The notes: a model not told the origin generated them from the sequence alone. A stretch of DNA of 48,788 nt from Flavobacteriales bacterium (GCA_017537565.1 JAFYKQ010000118.1:67578-116365), one strand, 5' to 3'; shown: positions 32,943 to 42,693, counted from the first letter of the stretch. Program-made: numbers and translations.

Positions 32943-33484
32943 ATATCTACATTATTTGTTGTTAATATTTTTTCTTTTATAAGCGAAAGCAAAACCCTGG
33001 CACTATCCTCGATAGATAGCGTTTCCACACTTACCGTATAATGTGCTCTTTTATAGTAAGGTTCTCTTTTCTCTATGTTTTCTCTCACATAGTCTATGAG
33101 TTCTTCGCGGCTTTTACCCACCACCAACGGGCGAGGATTACGACTGCGGGAAAGTCTGTCTACCAGCGTCATTACCGATGCACACAGATAAATCACTTTA
33201 CACTTTCCCGTTATATAATCCATATTATTCCCCCACACAGGTGTACCTCCACCCAATGAAAGAACCACATCATCATCTCCTTCCAGTACCTCACGCAAAC
33301 ATCTGCTCTCTATCTCTCTAAAACCCCGCTCGCCACTTTCCTTAAAAATATCTGGGATAGAACGCCCCTCACTTTTTTCTATATAGCTATCCAGGTCTAT
33401 ATGCCTCACACCCAAGGACGCACTCACAGCACGTCCCATAGCACTCTTACCACTGGCCATATATCCTACTAGAGCTATCTTCAT
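32939..33484 (-). CDS. aroK: shikimate kinase
   Basis: The enzyme phosphorylates shikimate at the 3-hydroxyl in chorismate biosynthesis. The 181-residue protein has a P-loop GYMASGKSA near the N-terminus, HIDLDSYIE, where Asp contacts Mg and shikimate, and the shikimate-binding FREIESRCL and SLGGGTPVW. The lid carries RNPRPLV, where an Arg contacts ATP. It overlaps fabG by 4 bp and follows the efflux adaptor by 4 bp, so the four genes are coupled though functionally unrelated. Confidence 0.93.
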   Translation of the reverse strand: MKIALVGYMASGKSAMGRAVSASLGVRHIDLDSYIEKSEGRSIPDIFKESGERGFREIESRCLREVLEGDDDVVLSLGGGTPVWGNNMDYITGKCKVIYLCASVMTLVDRLSRSRNPRPLVVGKSREELIDYVRENIEKREPYYKRAHYTVSVETLSIEDSARVLLSLIKEKILTTNNVDI

Positions 33485-33488
33485 ATCT

Positions 33489-34736
33489 TTATTTTACTTC
33501 TTTGGCCGTTTTTACTTTTGAACCCTGAGCCAATGTCTTGGAAACGGCAGTATAAGGCCCTGTTATAACCACATCACCCTCTTTTAATCCTGCCAAAACC
33601 TCTATATTTTCATCGTCCTGTATGCCTGTCTCAACCTCACACTGGACAGCCTCGCCACCACGCATCACAAACACCACTTGACGTAATTCACTCACGCCCG
33701 TCGTGTCTTTTACCACACGTGTAGTAACCGCCTTGACCGGCACAGAAAGGACTTTTTCCTTACGTGCAGTCTCTATCTCTACCGATGCAGTCATACCTGG
33801 TTTAAATGGTGTATGGGCAAGTTTCTTTTCTTCTGCCAATGCTTTATATGAGTCTTCCAGTAGCAGTATCTTCACCGCAAAATTGGTTACCTGGTCCACC
33901 GATGCCGATGCATCTGATGACGAAGAGGCTATTTCTTCCACCACTCCGCGGAACTTACGTCCCCAGTATGCATCTACCTCTACCACCACAGGATTACCTA
34001 CGGCCAGTTTTACTATATCTGTCTCACTTACCGTTACCTCTACCTCCATCACGTCGAGGTCTGCCACACGCAATACCTCGGTACCGGCCATCGTAGCCGT
34101 ACCTACCACGCGTTCTCCCTTCTCTACATTAAGACGAGATATCGTTCCCGTAATAGGAGCATATATACGCGTACGGGTAAGGTTGTCTTCGGCCTCGGTA
34201 AGGGAAGCCTTGGCACTTTCCAGTTGGGATTCGGCAGCCTCGTGATTAAGCACCGCCACGCGGTATGATGTTTCTGTTGCCTCCCAATCACTACGGGATA
34301 TCGTTCCACTCTCAAACAGAGACTTGGAACGCAGGTATTCGTTATTGGATTCTTTAAGACGAGCAGCCGACTGTTCCAGTGACGCCACCGACTGTTTGAC
34401 AGCAGCATTGGCACGATTGACTGCCGATAGGTAAATGTCTGGCTTTATCTGTACCAGCAACACGCCTTTACGCACCTCATCTCCTTCTTTCACCGTGAGT
34501 TCTATAATCTCACCCGATACCTCGGGAGCTATCTTGACCTCGGTCTTGGGCTGTATCTTACCCGATGCCGTAACTTTCTGTACAATGGTCTGTCGCTGTG
34601 GTTCTATGGTAGTAACCTCCATAGAGATATCATTATTACCTATCACGCCCGTACTTTTAAGAACCGTAAGTAGGAGTATCACAGCCACCACAATAGCCGC
34701 CAATAGATATTTTAATTTGAATTTTCCTTTCATCAT
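33489..34736 (-). CDS. HlyD/MacA-type periplasmic adaptor of an efflux pump
   Basis: The 415-residue membrane-fusion protein has one N-terminal membrane helix (LKYLLAAIVVAVILLLTVL). A lipoyl half-motif (KVTASGKIQPKTEVKIAPEVSGEI) is followed by an alpha-helical hairpin rich in Ala, Ser and Glu at about residues 100-200. The second lipoyl half (TRIYAPITGTISRLNVEKGE) and beta-barrel domains follow (KPGMTASVEIETARKEKVLSV). This layout fits MacA/RND adaptors. It is 21 bp after the TolC-family gene. No inner-membrane ABC or RND pump is in the window, so the partner must be elsewhere. Confidence 0.9.
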   Translation of the reverse strand: MMKGKFKLKYLLAAIVVAVILLLTVLKSTGVIGNNDISMEVTTIEPQRQTIVQKVTASGKIQPKTEVKIAPEVSGEIIELTVKEGDEVRKGVLLVQIKPDIYLSAVNRANAAVKQSVASLEQSAARLKESNNEYLRSKSLFESGTISRSDWEATETSYRVAVLNHEAAESQLESAKASLTEAEDNLTRTRIYAPITGTISRLNVEKGERVVGTATMAGTEVLRVADLDVMEVEVTVSETDIVKLAVGNPVVVEVDAYWGRKFRGVVEEIASSSSDASASVDQVTNFAVKILLLEDSYKALAEEKKLAHTPFKPGMTASVEIETARKEKVLSVPVKAVTTRVVKDTTGVSELRQVVFVMRGGEAVQCEVETGIQDDENIEVLAGLKEGDVVITGPYTAVSKTLAQGSKVKTAKEVK

Positions 34737-34757
34737 CTCGAGAGTAAAATTATATGT

Positions 34758-36122
34758 TTATATCTTGATTTTCTGTGAATGATAGTATTCCAGGAGGAAT
34801 GTCTTGAAAATATAGTCATATTTGGCACGTAGGACATCTGTCTGGCTACGCAAGAGCTGATTTTTGGCAGTTTCATATTCATATGCCGAAAGTTTGCTCT
34901 GTTCAAATTTGGCAGTAGCATAACGCAACGCTTCGGCCGATGCAGCAGCTGCTTTTTCGGCAGCACGATAGCTCTGTAACGAAGATGTAGCATCGGCATA
35001 GGCCTGTTCTATCTTTTGTTGCAATGCCAGACTGGTTTCGTTTAACGTGTATTCTGCCATCATAAGGTTTATCTTACTATGCTGCACCGACGTAATGGTA
35101 GACATACGATTAAAGATAGGTATGGACAGCACTACTTGAAAATAATGTCGAGAGTTATTTCTCCACTGGTCTCCTATGGTAATAGGGTCTCCCGTCGCTG
35201 GATTTCTATAATCAAACGTAAAACTGTTTGACCAGCTGTATCCTGCATTTATGGTAGGGGAGTATCCGCTGCGGGCTATGGCCAGATTACGCGAAGCAAC
35301 CTCAACGTCCTTGCGGGCCTTGTTCATCTCGGGAAGCCCCTCCATAGCCTTCACATATATCTCATATGGCGTGTGATTAAGAACCTCTACACGGGATAGT
35401 TTTTCATAGCTTACAGGCACTATTTCTAACGGAGCATCTATATCCAGCGACAGCAACTGACGAAGTGCAATATAGGCCATCGTCTTCTGGTTACGGGCAT
35501 CTACCAGCGACTGTTCATCACGAGCCAATGTCGCCTCTACCTCATAGAGGTCTCCCTGTGCATTTTTACCCACCGCTATAAGACGATTCATACGTTCTAC
35601 CTGTAATCTGGATAGTTCACACTGGCTTTCGGTTACTTTTTCATATTCTATGGCCGACAGGACAGTGAGATATGCCGATACCACATTGAGTTTTACATCG
35701 CTCAGTATCTTTTCATTTTCATATCTGGCGGCAGCCAACGACAGTTGTGAACGACGATAATTATTAAGGTCACGTAAACCGTTAAAAACATTGAGCGAAA
35801 GCCCTGCACTCACACTCATAGCCTGTTGTGTAGATGTGGTACGTTGGTTGGTATTGGCATCAAAACTGAAACCCTGACTATGGTTATAGTTTGACGAAGC
35901 CGTAACACTAGGCAAGAACGCTCCCCAAGCATCACGTCTATCCACAACCGAACTATTGACATTAAGTTGAGATTTGGCTATAGATATATTATGAGCCAAA
36001 GCATAGTCCACACACTGTTCCAATGTAGCAGGAACAGGAAGAGACTCCATAGATGTCTGCCCCTCCAATCCTCCCACACAAACTATAAACAGCAGCAGAA
36101 ATATATTTTTTTTATATGACAC
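34758..36122 (-). CDS. TolC-family outer-membrane efflux protein
   Basis: The 454-residue protein has a signal peptide and the repeated helical organisation of TolC channels. The first half opens PVPATLEQCVDYALAHNISI, the second half has a similar MNKARKDVEVASRNLAIARSG, and both contain long Ala/Gln/Ser/Glu-rich helices. It would form the outer-membrane exit duct for the adaptor encoded 21 bp downstream. Substrate is unknown. It starts a four-gene minus-strand unit continuing through the adaptor, aroK and fabG. Confidence 0.9.
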   Translation of the reverse strand: MSYKKNIFLLLFIVCVGGLEGQTSMESLPVPATLEQCVDYALAHNISIAKSQLNVNSSVVDRRDAWGAFLPSVTASSNYNHSQGFSFDANTNQRTTSTQQAMSVSAGLSLNVFNGLRDLNNYRRSQLSLAAARYENEKILSDVKLNVVSAYLTVLSAIEYEKVTESQCELSRLQVERMNRLIAVGKNAQGDLYEVEATLARDEQSLVDARNQKTMAYIALRQLLSLDIDAPLEIVPVSYEKLSRVEVLNHTPYEIYVKAMEGLPEMNKARKDVEVASRNLAIARSGYSPTINAGYSWSNSFTFDYRNPATGDPITIGDQWRNNSRHYFQVVLSIPIFNRMSTITSVQHSKINLMMAEYTLNETSLALQQKIEQAYADATSSLQSYRAAEKAAAASAEALRYATAKFEQSKLSAYEYETAKNQLLRSQTDVLRAKYDYIFKTFLLEYYHSQKIKI

Positions 36123-36160
36123 TTTTACAATAATATGTTTATTATCTTTTTACAAAAACA

Positions 36161-36838
36161 TTATTCAGACTTGGGATATGAAATAGAAAAACACACCGAC
36201 ATATCTACACTCAATGTTATATCTACTGGTTTATCAACATATTCTTTTGCATCTTTTCTAGTCCCATACCCCACTATAACTGCCTTATTTTGAGCATATG
36301 ACATACGCACATTCTGGGCATTGATATATAGTAGTTTCCCTACTTCGGCTTCGCTATCTTTAAGTATAGCTTCGGCCATAGATCGAGCGTTTTTCATAGC
36401 TTCGGGCAGTAGTGCCAGTTTCACTTCATCTTCTTTGGAGTATTTTGTAGAATTTATACGAACGCTTTGTATTCCTTTGAAATCCAGTTCACGAACTATG
36501 TCATAGTATTTTTTATAATTATCCAACGTAAAACTTATAGTTTTTCGGATATATACACGTCCACCTTCGCCTTGTGACGAATTTTCTTGTACAGAAACAT
36601 CTTTCTTTATATCAAGGCCGTTCTCCTTCAATACTTTGATGACTTTCTGTTCCAGGTCTTCTATGTTCTGTTTTCCAAAGAATTCCTTATTCTCTCCAAA
36701 ACTAACAGATACATTTATTATGTCTGGAGTTACTTTTATAGACGCATAACCACTAACGTCCATATATGGATAAGGTTGAGCGTTTACCGATAGGACAGTA
36801 ATAAATGCAAAAAACGACAAAATAACAAGTTTTTTCAT
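36161..36838 (-). CDS. SIMPL-domain (DUF541) exported protein
   Basis: The 225-residue protein has a signal peptide ending SVNA. A SIMPL/DUF541 domain starts with YMDVSGYASIKVTPDIINVSVSFGE, the family's usual opening, and ends VDITLSVDMSVCFSI. Members such as E. coli YggE are periplasmic proteins linked to oxidative stress tolerance. It is 38 bp before the efflux operon on the same strand and could be co-transcribed. The family call is firm and the function is general. Confidence 0.88.
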   Translation of the reverse strand: MKKLVILSFFAFITVLSVNAQPYPYMDVSGYASIKVTPDIINVSVSFGENKEFFGKQNIEDLEQKVIKVLKENGLDIKKDVSVQENSSQGEGGRVYIRKTISFTLDNYKKYYDIVRELDFKGIQSVRINSTKYSKEDEVKLALLPEAMKNARSMAEAILKDSEAEVGKLLYINAQNVRMSYAQNKAVIVGYGTRKDAKEYVDKPVDITLSVDMSVCFSISYPKSE

Positions 36839-36900
36839 GTTCTACATTTTATGTTTGTTACAATTTGCTAATTTAAGCCAATTTCATCATTTCTTATCAC

Positions 36901-36908
36901 TATTTTTG
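36901..36908 (+). promoter_or_regulatory. TATTTTTG -7 box of the SpoU methyltransferase gene
   Basis: An exact TAnnTTTG match 25 bp before the ATG at 36934. No TTTG is seen at the right -33 spacing. Confidence 0.5.
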
Positions 36909-36933
36909 CAAAAAATTAAAATTTATCATTTCT

Positions 36934-37473
36934 ATGCAAAAACTCACAAGCAATGATTTGGGACGACTCACAGTAGATGACTTCAAAAAATCTACAAAAA
37001 CGCCTCTGTATGTAGTTCTGGACAATGTACGCAGTCTTAATAACATAGGTTCGGTATTCCGTACTTGTGATGCTTTTGCGGTGAAAAAACTGCTCCTGTG
37101 TGGCATAACAGCAACCCCTCCTCACAAGGACATAAATCGTACTGCACTGGGAGCGACAGAATCGGTAGAGTGGGAGTACTTTCCTACCACAGCCGACGCC
37201 ATCACTTCCCTTAAAGAAAAAGGAGTATCAATACTGGCCGTAGAACAAGTAAGCGGCAGTACGTCCCTTGAAAAATTCTATCCTGCACAACAGACAGAAT
37301 ATGCACTGGTCTTTGGCAACGAAGTATTTGGCGTAGAACAAGATGTAGTCAATATGTGTGATGCTGCACTGGAAGTACCACAGGCAGGCACCAAACATTC
37401 GCTCAATATAGCCGTATGTGCAGGTGTAGTGATATGGGATATGTTTTCTAAGATAGTATATCGTAATAAATAG
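36934..37473 (+). CDS. TrmH/SpoU-family RNA methyltransferase
   Basis: This 179-residue SAM-dependent 2'-O-ribose methyltransferase has the SpoU motifs NNIGSVFRTCDAF (with the catalytic Arg), ALVFGNEVFGV and LNIAVCAGVVIWDMF, which together form the trefoil knot. It lacks an N-terminal substrate-binding domain, so it is one of the short forms. The target may be a tRNA or rRNA ribose and cannot be chosen from the sequence. The last 26 bp overlap the end of the convergent AddB-like gene. Confidence 0.9.
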   Translation: MQKLTSNDLGRLTVDDFKKSTKTPLYVVLDNVRSLNNIGSVFRTCDAFAVKKLLLCGITATPPHKDINRTALGATESVEWEYFPTTADAITSLKEKGVSILAVEQVSGSTSLEKFYPAQQTEYALVFGNEVFGVEQDVVNMCDAALEVPQAGTKHSLNIAVCAGVVIWDMFSKIVYRNK

Positions 37474-40270
37474 TTCCCAGCTCTACATAAGGCTCATCTT
37501 TATTTATCATCTCTCGTAGCACATCATATAAGCTACGTTCATATTCGGCAATATCCATAGCAGAAAACTGTTCTCTACCATTTATTTTAAGAGGCATTAC
37601 TCCTCCCGCTGGTTTGCGTAAGGAGTCTATTCCCACACCAAAACTATCTATCTTTACACCTTGCCTGTCCTTCATCTTTATATAGACATAGGCATAGAAC
37701 ATCAATTGGAAAAATTTACCATAGGAGAAGATATGTTCCACTTTCTCATCGTCCACATAAGACGACCGCAAAACACTCATATCCTCTACTTTAAGGTCTT
37801 TTTCATCTACCTTACCCGTCTTGTAATCCACCACACGCAACACACCGTTATACATATCTATACGGTCTGCCACACCATAGAGTCTTACCTTAACACCGTC
37901 CAGTTCTATCTCTACGTCAAGTTTTTCTTCCAGTCCCACAGGGCATATATCATTGCCCTCCTCTATCTCCTTCATCTGGCAGGACAGATAGTTATGGATT
38001 ATTCTTTTTACAGCCTGGAAGGCGAGAAAATTGGTTCCTGTTTTATAAGAACGCCCCGTGAGTAATTCATCAAAGGCACATTTCACCTCTTTATCTACCC
38101 ACACCTGCATCTTTTTAATGCTATCTACCGTGAGAGTCGTATTTAAGAACGGAGTATATAAAACCTGCAACACACGATGAATGATAGACCCCATAGTATT
38201 GGCTTCGGCAGTTTCATCTACCGTTTCCACATCACCCATATCCAGCACTCGTTTATAATAAAAATCCATAGGACAGGACATATAGCTTATAATAGCAGAT
38301 GGCGAGATTCCCCTTTTCATTATATCCAGCGTACGAGATATGGCATAGGGAGATTTGGGTAGTGTGGTTATCCTTACAGGCAAGGCTCCCGTAGGTGTTG
38401 CTATCACCTCTTCCTTTATATCCCACAGGTCTCTCATATCGTGTTTGAGTTGTTGAACATACCGCGAAGGTTCCATCACTCCCTTGGAACTTTCATCGGC
38501 ATCATAGATAACGCTTATGTGTGATGCCCCCTGTAACAGACGGAAGAAATGATAGGAATATATGGCGTCCTTTTCACTATATGTAGGCAGGCCATAGTAA
38601 CGTTTTACATCGTGAGGGATATAAGTATTCTCATTGCGGGCAGCAGGCAACGTACCTTCGTTCACTCCTGTGATGATGACATTCTTGAAATTGAGCAAAC
38701 GCGTTTCCAGTAGTCCCATCACCTGTAATCCCTCCAATGGTTCTCCATAGAAATCTACCGTCTGACTACTACTCAACTGACGATACAGTTGTCCCATCGT
38801 ATATATGCTCTCCACATATGGATAACGCATCATATAGTCGTGTAACATCTTAAATATCTCATAGCTGTAATAGACATACTCCATACTCATATCATCATAA
38901 CTATCACTCATCTGTTTTATGGAAAGAAGTATATCCTGTATCTTTTCACAGCAGGAGATAGGGGTAGCATCTACCTTCCCCAGCAATAGATTGAGCCTAG
39001 ATATTACATCATCTGGCAGTTTATTTTTCTTTTCTTTACGTGCATACCACTTATAGAATCCTTCCAATGAAAAATCGACTGCATTCTCACTTATGACATA
39101 AGATTTAATAGGTATAGTGTAATCAATGCCGTTATATGTAAGCCATCTGTGTGTAAGGCTATGTGACAGCACCTTCATCACATCCTTGTGATAATAACCC
39201 GATAGATGCAGTCGCCGAGGTGTAGTATGCATATCCATAACCGCCTCTACCCAACCCGAAGCTGGAAGCATAGACAGAGGATACCCCATCGTTACATTGA
39301 CGGCTTTTATACACTGTGGAATAGAGGATAGCATAGGCACCAGCTGTTTTTCATCGGCCAGGACCACTACCGTGTCTTTCATATCGCTATCCTGTTCATA
39401 CAGTCGTTCCAATACTCTACTGGCTGCTTTGCTCTGTGTGACCGTGCGTGTAACGGCTATAACCTCCATCTTCTTTCGTTCACGCATACTATTCTCCACC
39501 CACGTAAAACCACGACCTAATACACCATTTTCCTTTAATCGTCGTAGGAAAAGCCCCGCACTATGACCTTCGCTCATATAATAATCATCACAATGATAAT
39601 ATATATGTGCATCTTTTTTCTCTATGTAATATGATATGATTTCTTCCTCGGCACGGCTCATAGCATTAAGCCCGGCAAATACCCACTGCCTATCATCTAT
39701 CATTGATGCCGCACTGCGTGTAGCATTCTCCCCTGCACGACGGAATATCATACCCGAATACCCTATACCCTGTCCCAATAGTCTTTCACGGAAACAATGA
39801 TACAGTCCTTCGCTCATCTTCCAGAACTCTTTATGACTCTTCATAAGAGGAGAAAGCGGCATCTCCAAATCCCAACCTTCTATACGTTCTACTTCACGCA
39901 AGGTAGCAAATACATCATCTGCCAAAAGCATATAACGGTCTATCTCGTTAAAGTCAGACATAAGAGTAGGCGCCCATTTCATAAAAACATCAAACGCATC
40001 ACACTTGTCCTCGCCACACATCGTTCTATATGCTGCATAAAACTCAAAAAGCAATGTCGTCATAGAGGCTCGGGTAAGGTGAGACATATCCTGCGCCAAA
40101 TCCTCTATCGTACATATATGAGGAGCTATAAAGGGTGTAGTATGTCTTGATGCCAGTTCTTTTTTTATAAAAAGAGCCGCACGACGTGCTGGAACGACTA
40201 TACTTATCTCGTGTAAAGGTCGTCCCATCGTCATTATACTATCACATAGACGAGAGATAAAAGTGTGCAT
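37448..40270 (-). CDS. AddB-like protein with C-terminal PD-(D/E)XK nuclease domain
   Basis: The 940-residue protein resembles the AddB half of AddAB recombination nucleases. The C-terminal nuclease carries GSIIHRVLQVLY (nuclease His) and VVDYKTGKVDEKDL, the Asp and Lys of the active site, near residues 720-830. The N-terminus begins like an inactive UvrD-type helicase (EISIVVPARRAALFIKKEL), where a canonical Walker A GxxGxGKT is missing. Nearby FAGLNAMSRAEEEIISYY resembles the Walker B region of AddB. No AddA helicase gene is adjacent. It should act in processing of DNA ends, provided AddA is made elsewhere. Confidence 0.85.
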   Translation of the reverse strand: MHTFISRLCDSIMTMGRPLHEISIVVPARRAALFIKKELASRHTTPFIAPHICTIEDLAQDMSHLTRASMTTLLFEFYAAYRTMCGEDKCDAFDVFMKWAPTLMSDFNEIDRYMLLADDVFATLREVERIEGWDLEMPLSPLMKSHKEFWKMSEGLYHCFRERLLGQGIGYSGMIFRRAGENATRSAASMIDDRQWVFAGLNAMSRAEEEIISYYIEKKDAHIYYHCDDYYMSEGHSAGLFLRRLKENGVLGRGFTWVENSMRERKKMEVIAVTRTVTQSKAASRVLERLYEQDSDMKDTVVVLADEKQLVPMLSSIPQCIKAVNVTMGYPLSMLPASGWVEAVMDMHTTPRRLHLSGYYHKDVMKVLSHSLTHRWLTYNGIDYTIPIKSYVISENAVDFSLEGFYKWYARKEKKNKLPDDVISRLNLLLGKVDATPISCCEKIQDILLSIKQMSDSYDDMSMEYVYYSYEIFKMLHDYMMRYPYVESIYTMGQLYRQLSSSQTVDFYGEPLEGLQVMGLLETRLLNFKNVIITGVNEGTLPAARNENTYIPHDVKRYYGLPTYSEKDAIYSYHFFRLLQGASHISVIYDADESSKGVMEPSRYVQQLKHDMRDLWDIKEEVIATPTGALPVRITTLPKSPYAISRTLDIMKRGISPSAIISYMSCPMDFYYKRVLDMGDVETVDETAEANTMGSIIHRVLQVLYTPFLNTTLTVDSIKKMQVWVDKEVKCAFDELLTGRSYKTGTNFLAFQAVKRIIHNYLSCQMKEIEEGNDICPVGLEEKLDVEIELDGVKVRLYGVADRIDMYNGVLRVVDYKTGKVDEKDLKVEDMSVLRSSYVDDEKVEHIFSYGKFFQLMFYAYVYIKMKDRQGVKIDSFGVGIDSLRKPAGGVMPLKINGREQFSAMDIAEYERSLYDVLREMINKDEPYVELGTIYYDILS

Positions 40271-40382
40271 ATATCATTATATTATGCATCAAATGTAGTG
40301 AAAATATACAACACATAACTACCCCTTCAAAAATTTTTACGACACAGGAGGCTCACATAGGCAAAATCCCAATATAAAAGAC

Positions 40383-40390
40383 TATCTTTG
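40383..40390 (+). promoter_or_regulatory. TATCTTTG -7 box of the RluB-like gene
   Basis: An exact TAnnTTTG match 80 bp before the ATG at 40471. A short hairpin CTGTC/GACAG at about 40439-40451 lies in the predicted leader. No TTTG stands at -33. Confidence 0.45.
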
Positions 40391-40470
40391 CAGTGCAGAA
40401 TATGGGGCAGCATACAGAATACCCCAATAACACATTACTGTCTTGAAGACAGCAACTTAAATACATTTAT

Positions 40471-41616
40471 ATGATACAACGCAAAGGTCGTAACACCTCT
40501 ACATCATCATCACCATCTCGTAACAGGAACGAGAAATCTTCATCTAGCGACAACAAAACTCCACGTCGCAATGCTCATAGTTCCAGAAAGACAGACGGAA
40601 TGGAAAGCATAAAAACTGGCAACCGCAAAAGCGTATATATCTCTCCCGAAAAACGTGCCGAAATGGCTCGTGAGGCAGAACGTGCACGCAAGGCTCGTAC
40701 AGATAACCGCCACGACAACCCAGAAAAACGTCGCGAAGACCGTGTGCGTTCGGCGGCTGCACTATCCAAAGAACGCCTATCACACTCAACTCCTAAATCT
40801 CCACGTCCTTCTACACGTGCTACAAGTGCACTAAACTCACGTCGTGGCAAAGACGATGGAGGTATGCGTCTTAATAAATTTATCGCTCACGCTGGTATAT
40901 GCTCACGCCGTGATGCAGATATGTACATACGCAGCGGAAATGTAACCATAAACGGTGAAGTAGTTACCGAGATGGGATACAAGGTCCAGCCGACAGACCG
41001 CGTATGTTTTGATGGAGTGGAGCTGAAAGCCGAAAAGAAAGTATATGTCCTACTCAACAAGCCTAAAAACTACATCACCACGACAGACGACCCAGAAAAA
41101 CGTCGTACGGTGATGGACCTTATAAAGAATGCTTCGCGTGAGAGAATATATCCAGTAGGTCGTCTAGACCGTTCTACTATGGGACTGCTGCTCTTTACAA
41201 ATGACGGCGAGATGGCCAAAGGCATAATGCACCCTTCCAGCAACATCAAAAAAACATATCAAGTAACACTGGACCGCAACCTTACGGCACAGGATATGGG
41301 GAATATACGTTCGGGTATAGAACTGGAAGACGGCATAATACAGGTAGACAACATATCTTATATCCCAGATGCACGCCACAACGAACTAGGAGTGGAACTA
41401 CATTCGGGACGTAACCGTATCGTCCGTCGTATATTTGAGCATTTGGGTTACCAGGTAGTTAAACTGGACCGCGTACAACTGGGTCCTCTTACCAAAAAGA
41501 ACCTAAGTCGTGGTATGTGGCGTTTCCTTACACAGAGCGAGATAAATATGCTAAAGATGTTGTCATCTGGCAAGACAAATGCAGATTACAATGAAGATTC
41601 ATTTGAACTAGAATAA
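40471..41616 (+). CDS. rluB: RluB/RsuA-type pseudouridine synthase with basic N-terminal extension
   Basis: This enzyme converts a uridine of rRNA (probably 23S) to pseudouridine. The 381-residue protein has a low-complexity Arg/Ser/Lys-rich extension at residues 1-130. An S4 RNA-binding domain starts MRLNKFIAHAGICSRRDAD (residues 132-180), and a catalytic domain with GRLDRSTMGLLLFTNDGEMA places the catalytic Asp at residue 233. RNRIVRRIFEHLG follows, as in the RsuA group. The extension is about 100 residues longer than in E. coli and probably adds RNA binding. The CWC gene follows by 13 bp. Confidence 0.9.
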   Translation: MIQRKGRNTSTSSSPSRNRNEKSSSSDNKTPRRNAHSSRKTDGMESIKTGNRKSVYISPEKRAEMAREAERARKARTDNRHDNPEKRREDRVRSAAALSKERLSHSTPKSPRPSTRATSALNSRRGKDDGGMRLNKFIAHAGICSRRDADMYIRSGNVTINGEVVTEMGYKVQPTDRVCFDGVELKAEKKVYVLLNKPKNYITTTDDPEKRRTVMDLIKNASRERIYPVGRLDRSTMGLLLFTNDGEMAKGIMHPSSNIKKTYQVTLDRNLTAQDMGNIRSGIELEDGIIQVDNISYIPDARHNELGVELHSGRNRIVRRIFEHLGYQVVKLDRVQLGPLTKKNLSRGMWRFLTQSEINMLKMLSSGKTNADYNEDSFELE

Positions 41617-41629
41617 AATACATTATACT

Positions 41630-41833
41630 ATGGAAAAGACCTGCCCACGATGCGGCAAGACGTTTACTTGCCTACACGAAGACATAGAAAACTGCTGGTG
41701 TATGAGCACAGAATTTCACCCAGATGTAATAGCTTACATATCTGGAGAATACACCGGTTGCCTATGTAAAGAATGTCTGGAAGAGCTTAACCGTCGCGCC
41801 AGACTAAAACTACCACTGGATAAAAAGAAATAA
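41630..41833 (+). CDS. cysteine-rich CWC-family protein
   Basis: The 67-residue protein begins MEKTCPRCGKTFTCLHEDIENCWCMS, the Cys pattern of the CWC family (PF14375), with a further C-x2-C pair later (CLCKECLEEL). The Cys clusters suggest a small zinc-binding fold. The function is unknown. It is 13 bp after the pseudouridine synthase on the same strand, likely co-transcribed, and ends at a strong terminator. Confidence 0.88.
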   Translation: MEKTCPRCGKTFTCLHEDIENCWCMSTEFHPDVIAYISGEYTGCLCKECLEELNRRARLKLPLDKKK

Positions 41834-41843
41834 AATATATCCC

Positions 41844-41877
41844 TTAAAAAACGGCACCCGAGGGTGCCGTTTTTTAA
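41844..41877. terminator. bidirectional terminator
   Basis: TTAAAAAACGGCACCC and GGGTGCCGTTTTTTAA form a 16-bp stem with a GA loop. It lies between the CWC gene (plus) and mazG (minus), which converge here. Confidence 0.93.
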
Positions 41878-41896
41878 GATTCACAGTACATATATA

Positions 41897-42676
41897 CTAT
41901 TTTTCATATTCTTTGGCACGTTGCCAGAACACTTCCATATCGTTCACATTCATCTGTGATAGATTTTCTCCTGCCTCGTCTATAAGACGTTCCATAGTCA
42001 TAAAACGGGATATGAATTTTTTGTTGGTACATTCCAGTGCTTCTTCGGCATTGATACCTAGATGTTCGGCATAGTTAACCAATGAAAAGAACACATCTCC
42101 CAATTCCTTTTTCATAGCCTCTTTATCGCCACGTTCCACTTCGTCGTGCAGTTCTCCCATCTCTTCACATACTTTATCCCATACTCCGCTGGCATTTTCC
42201 CAATCAAATCCTACACCCTGGGCTTTTTCCTTTATACGCTGGGCTTTAATCATCGCTGGCAGGCTGCGTGGTACTCCCGATAGTACAGACTTGCGACCCT
42301 CGGTGAGTTTTATCTTCTCCCAGTTCTTTTTTACAGTCTCACTATCCTGGGCACACACATCTCCATAGACGTGAGGGTGGCGACGTATGAGTTTTTCACA
42401 CTCCCCGTCCAGTATTTCACTCATCGTAAAGGCACCTCGTTCACGTCCCATAATGGCATAGAATATAACGTGAAGCATCACATCTCCACATTCCTTGCGT
42501 ACCTCATCCATATTTTCATCTATAATGGCATCTGCCAATTCATAGACTTCCTCTATGGTGTTTGAACGCAGACTCTCAAATGTCTGCTTACGGTCCCAAG
42601 GACACTTCTCTCGCAATTCCTCCACTATGTCATACAGTCTGGAAAATGCCTCTTGTGCTTTCTTTTTCTCCTCCAT
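41897..42676 (-). CDS. mazG: nucleoside triphosphate pyrophosphohydrolase MazG
   Basis: MazG hydrolyses NTPs to NMP and pyrophosphate, cleaning the pool and lowering ppGpp. The protein of about 259 residues has two MazG domains. The first carries CPWDRKQTFESLRSNTIEEVYELADAI with the metal-binding EExxE motif, and the second GELHDEVERGDKEAMKKELGDVFFSL. I chose the second in-frame ATG (42676), but the one two codons earlier is equally possible. The gene follows yajC after a hairpin and has no obvious own promoter. Confidence 0.92.
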   Translation of the reverse strand: MEEKKKAQEAFSRLYDIVEELREKCPWDRKQTFESLRSNTIEEVYELADAIIDENMDEVRKECGDVMLHVIFYAIMGRERGAFTMSEILDGECEKLIRRHPHVYGDVCAQDSETVKKNWEKIKLTEGRKSVLSGVPRSLPAMIKAQRIKEKAQGVGFDWENASGVWDKVCEEMGELHDEVERGDKEAMKKELGDVFFSLVNYAEHLGINAEEALECTNKKFISRFMTMERLIDEAGENLSQMNVNDMEVFWQRAKEYEK

Positions 42677-42693
42677 ATACATATATATATCCC

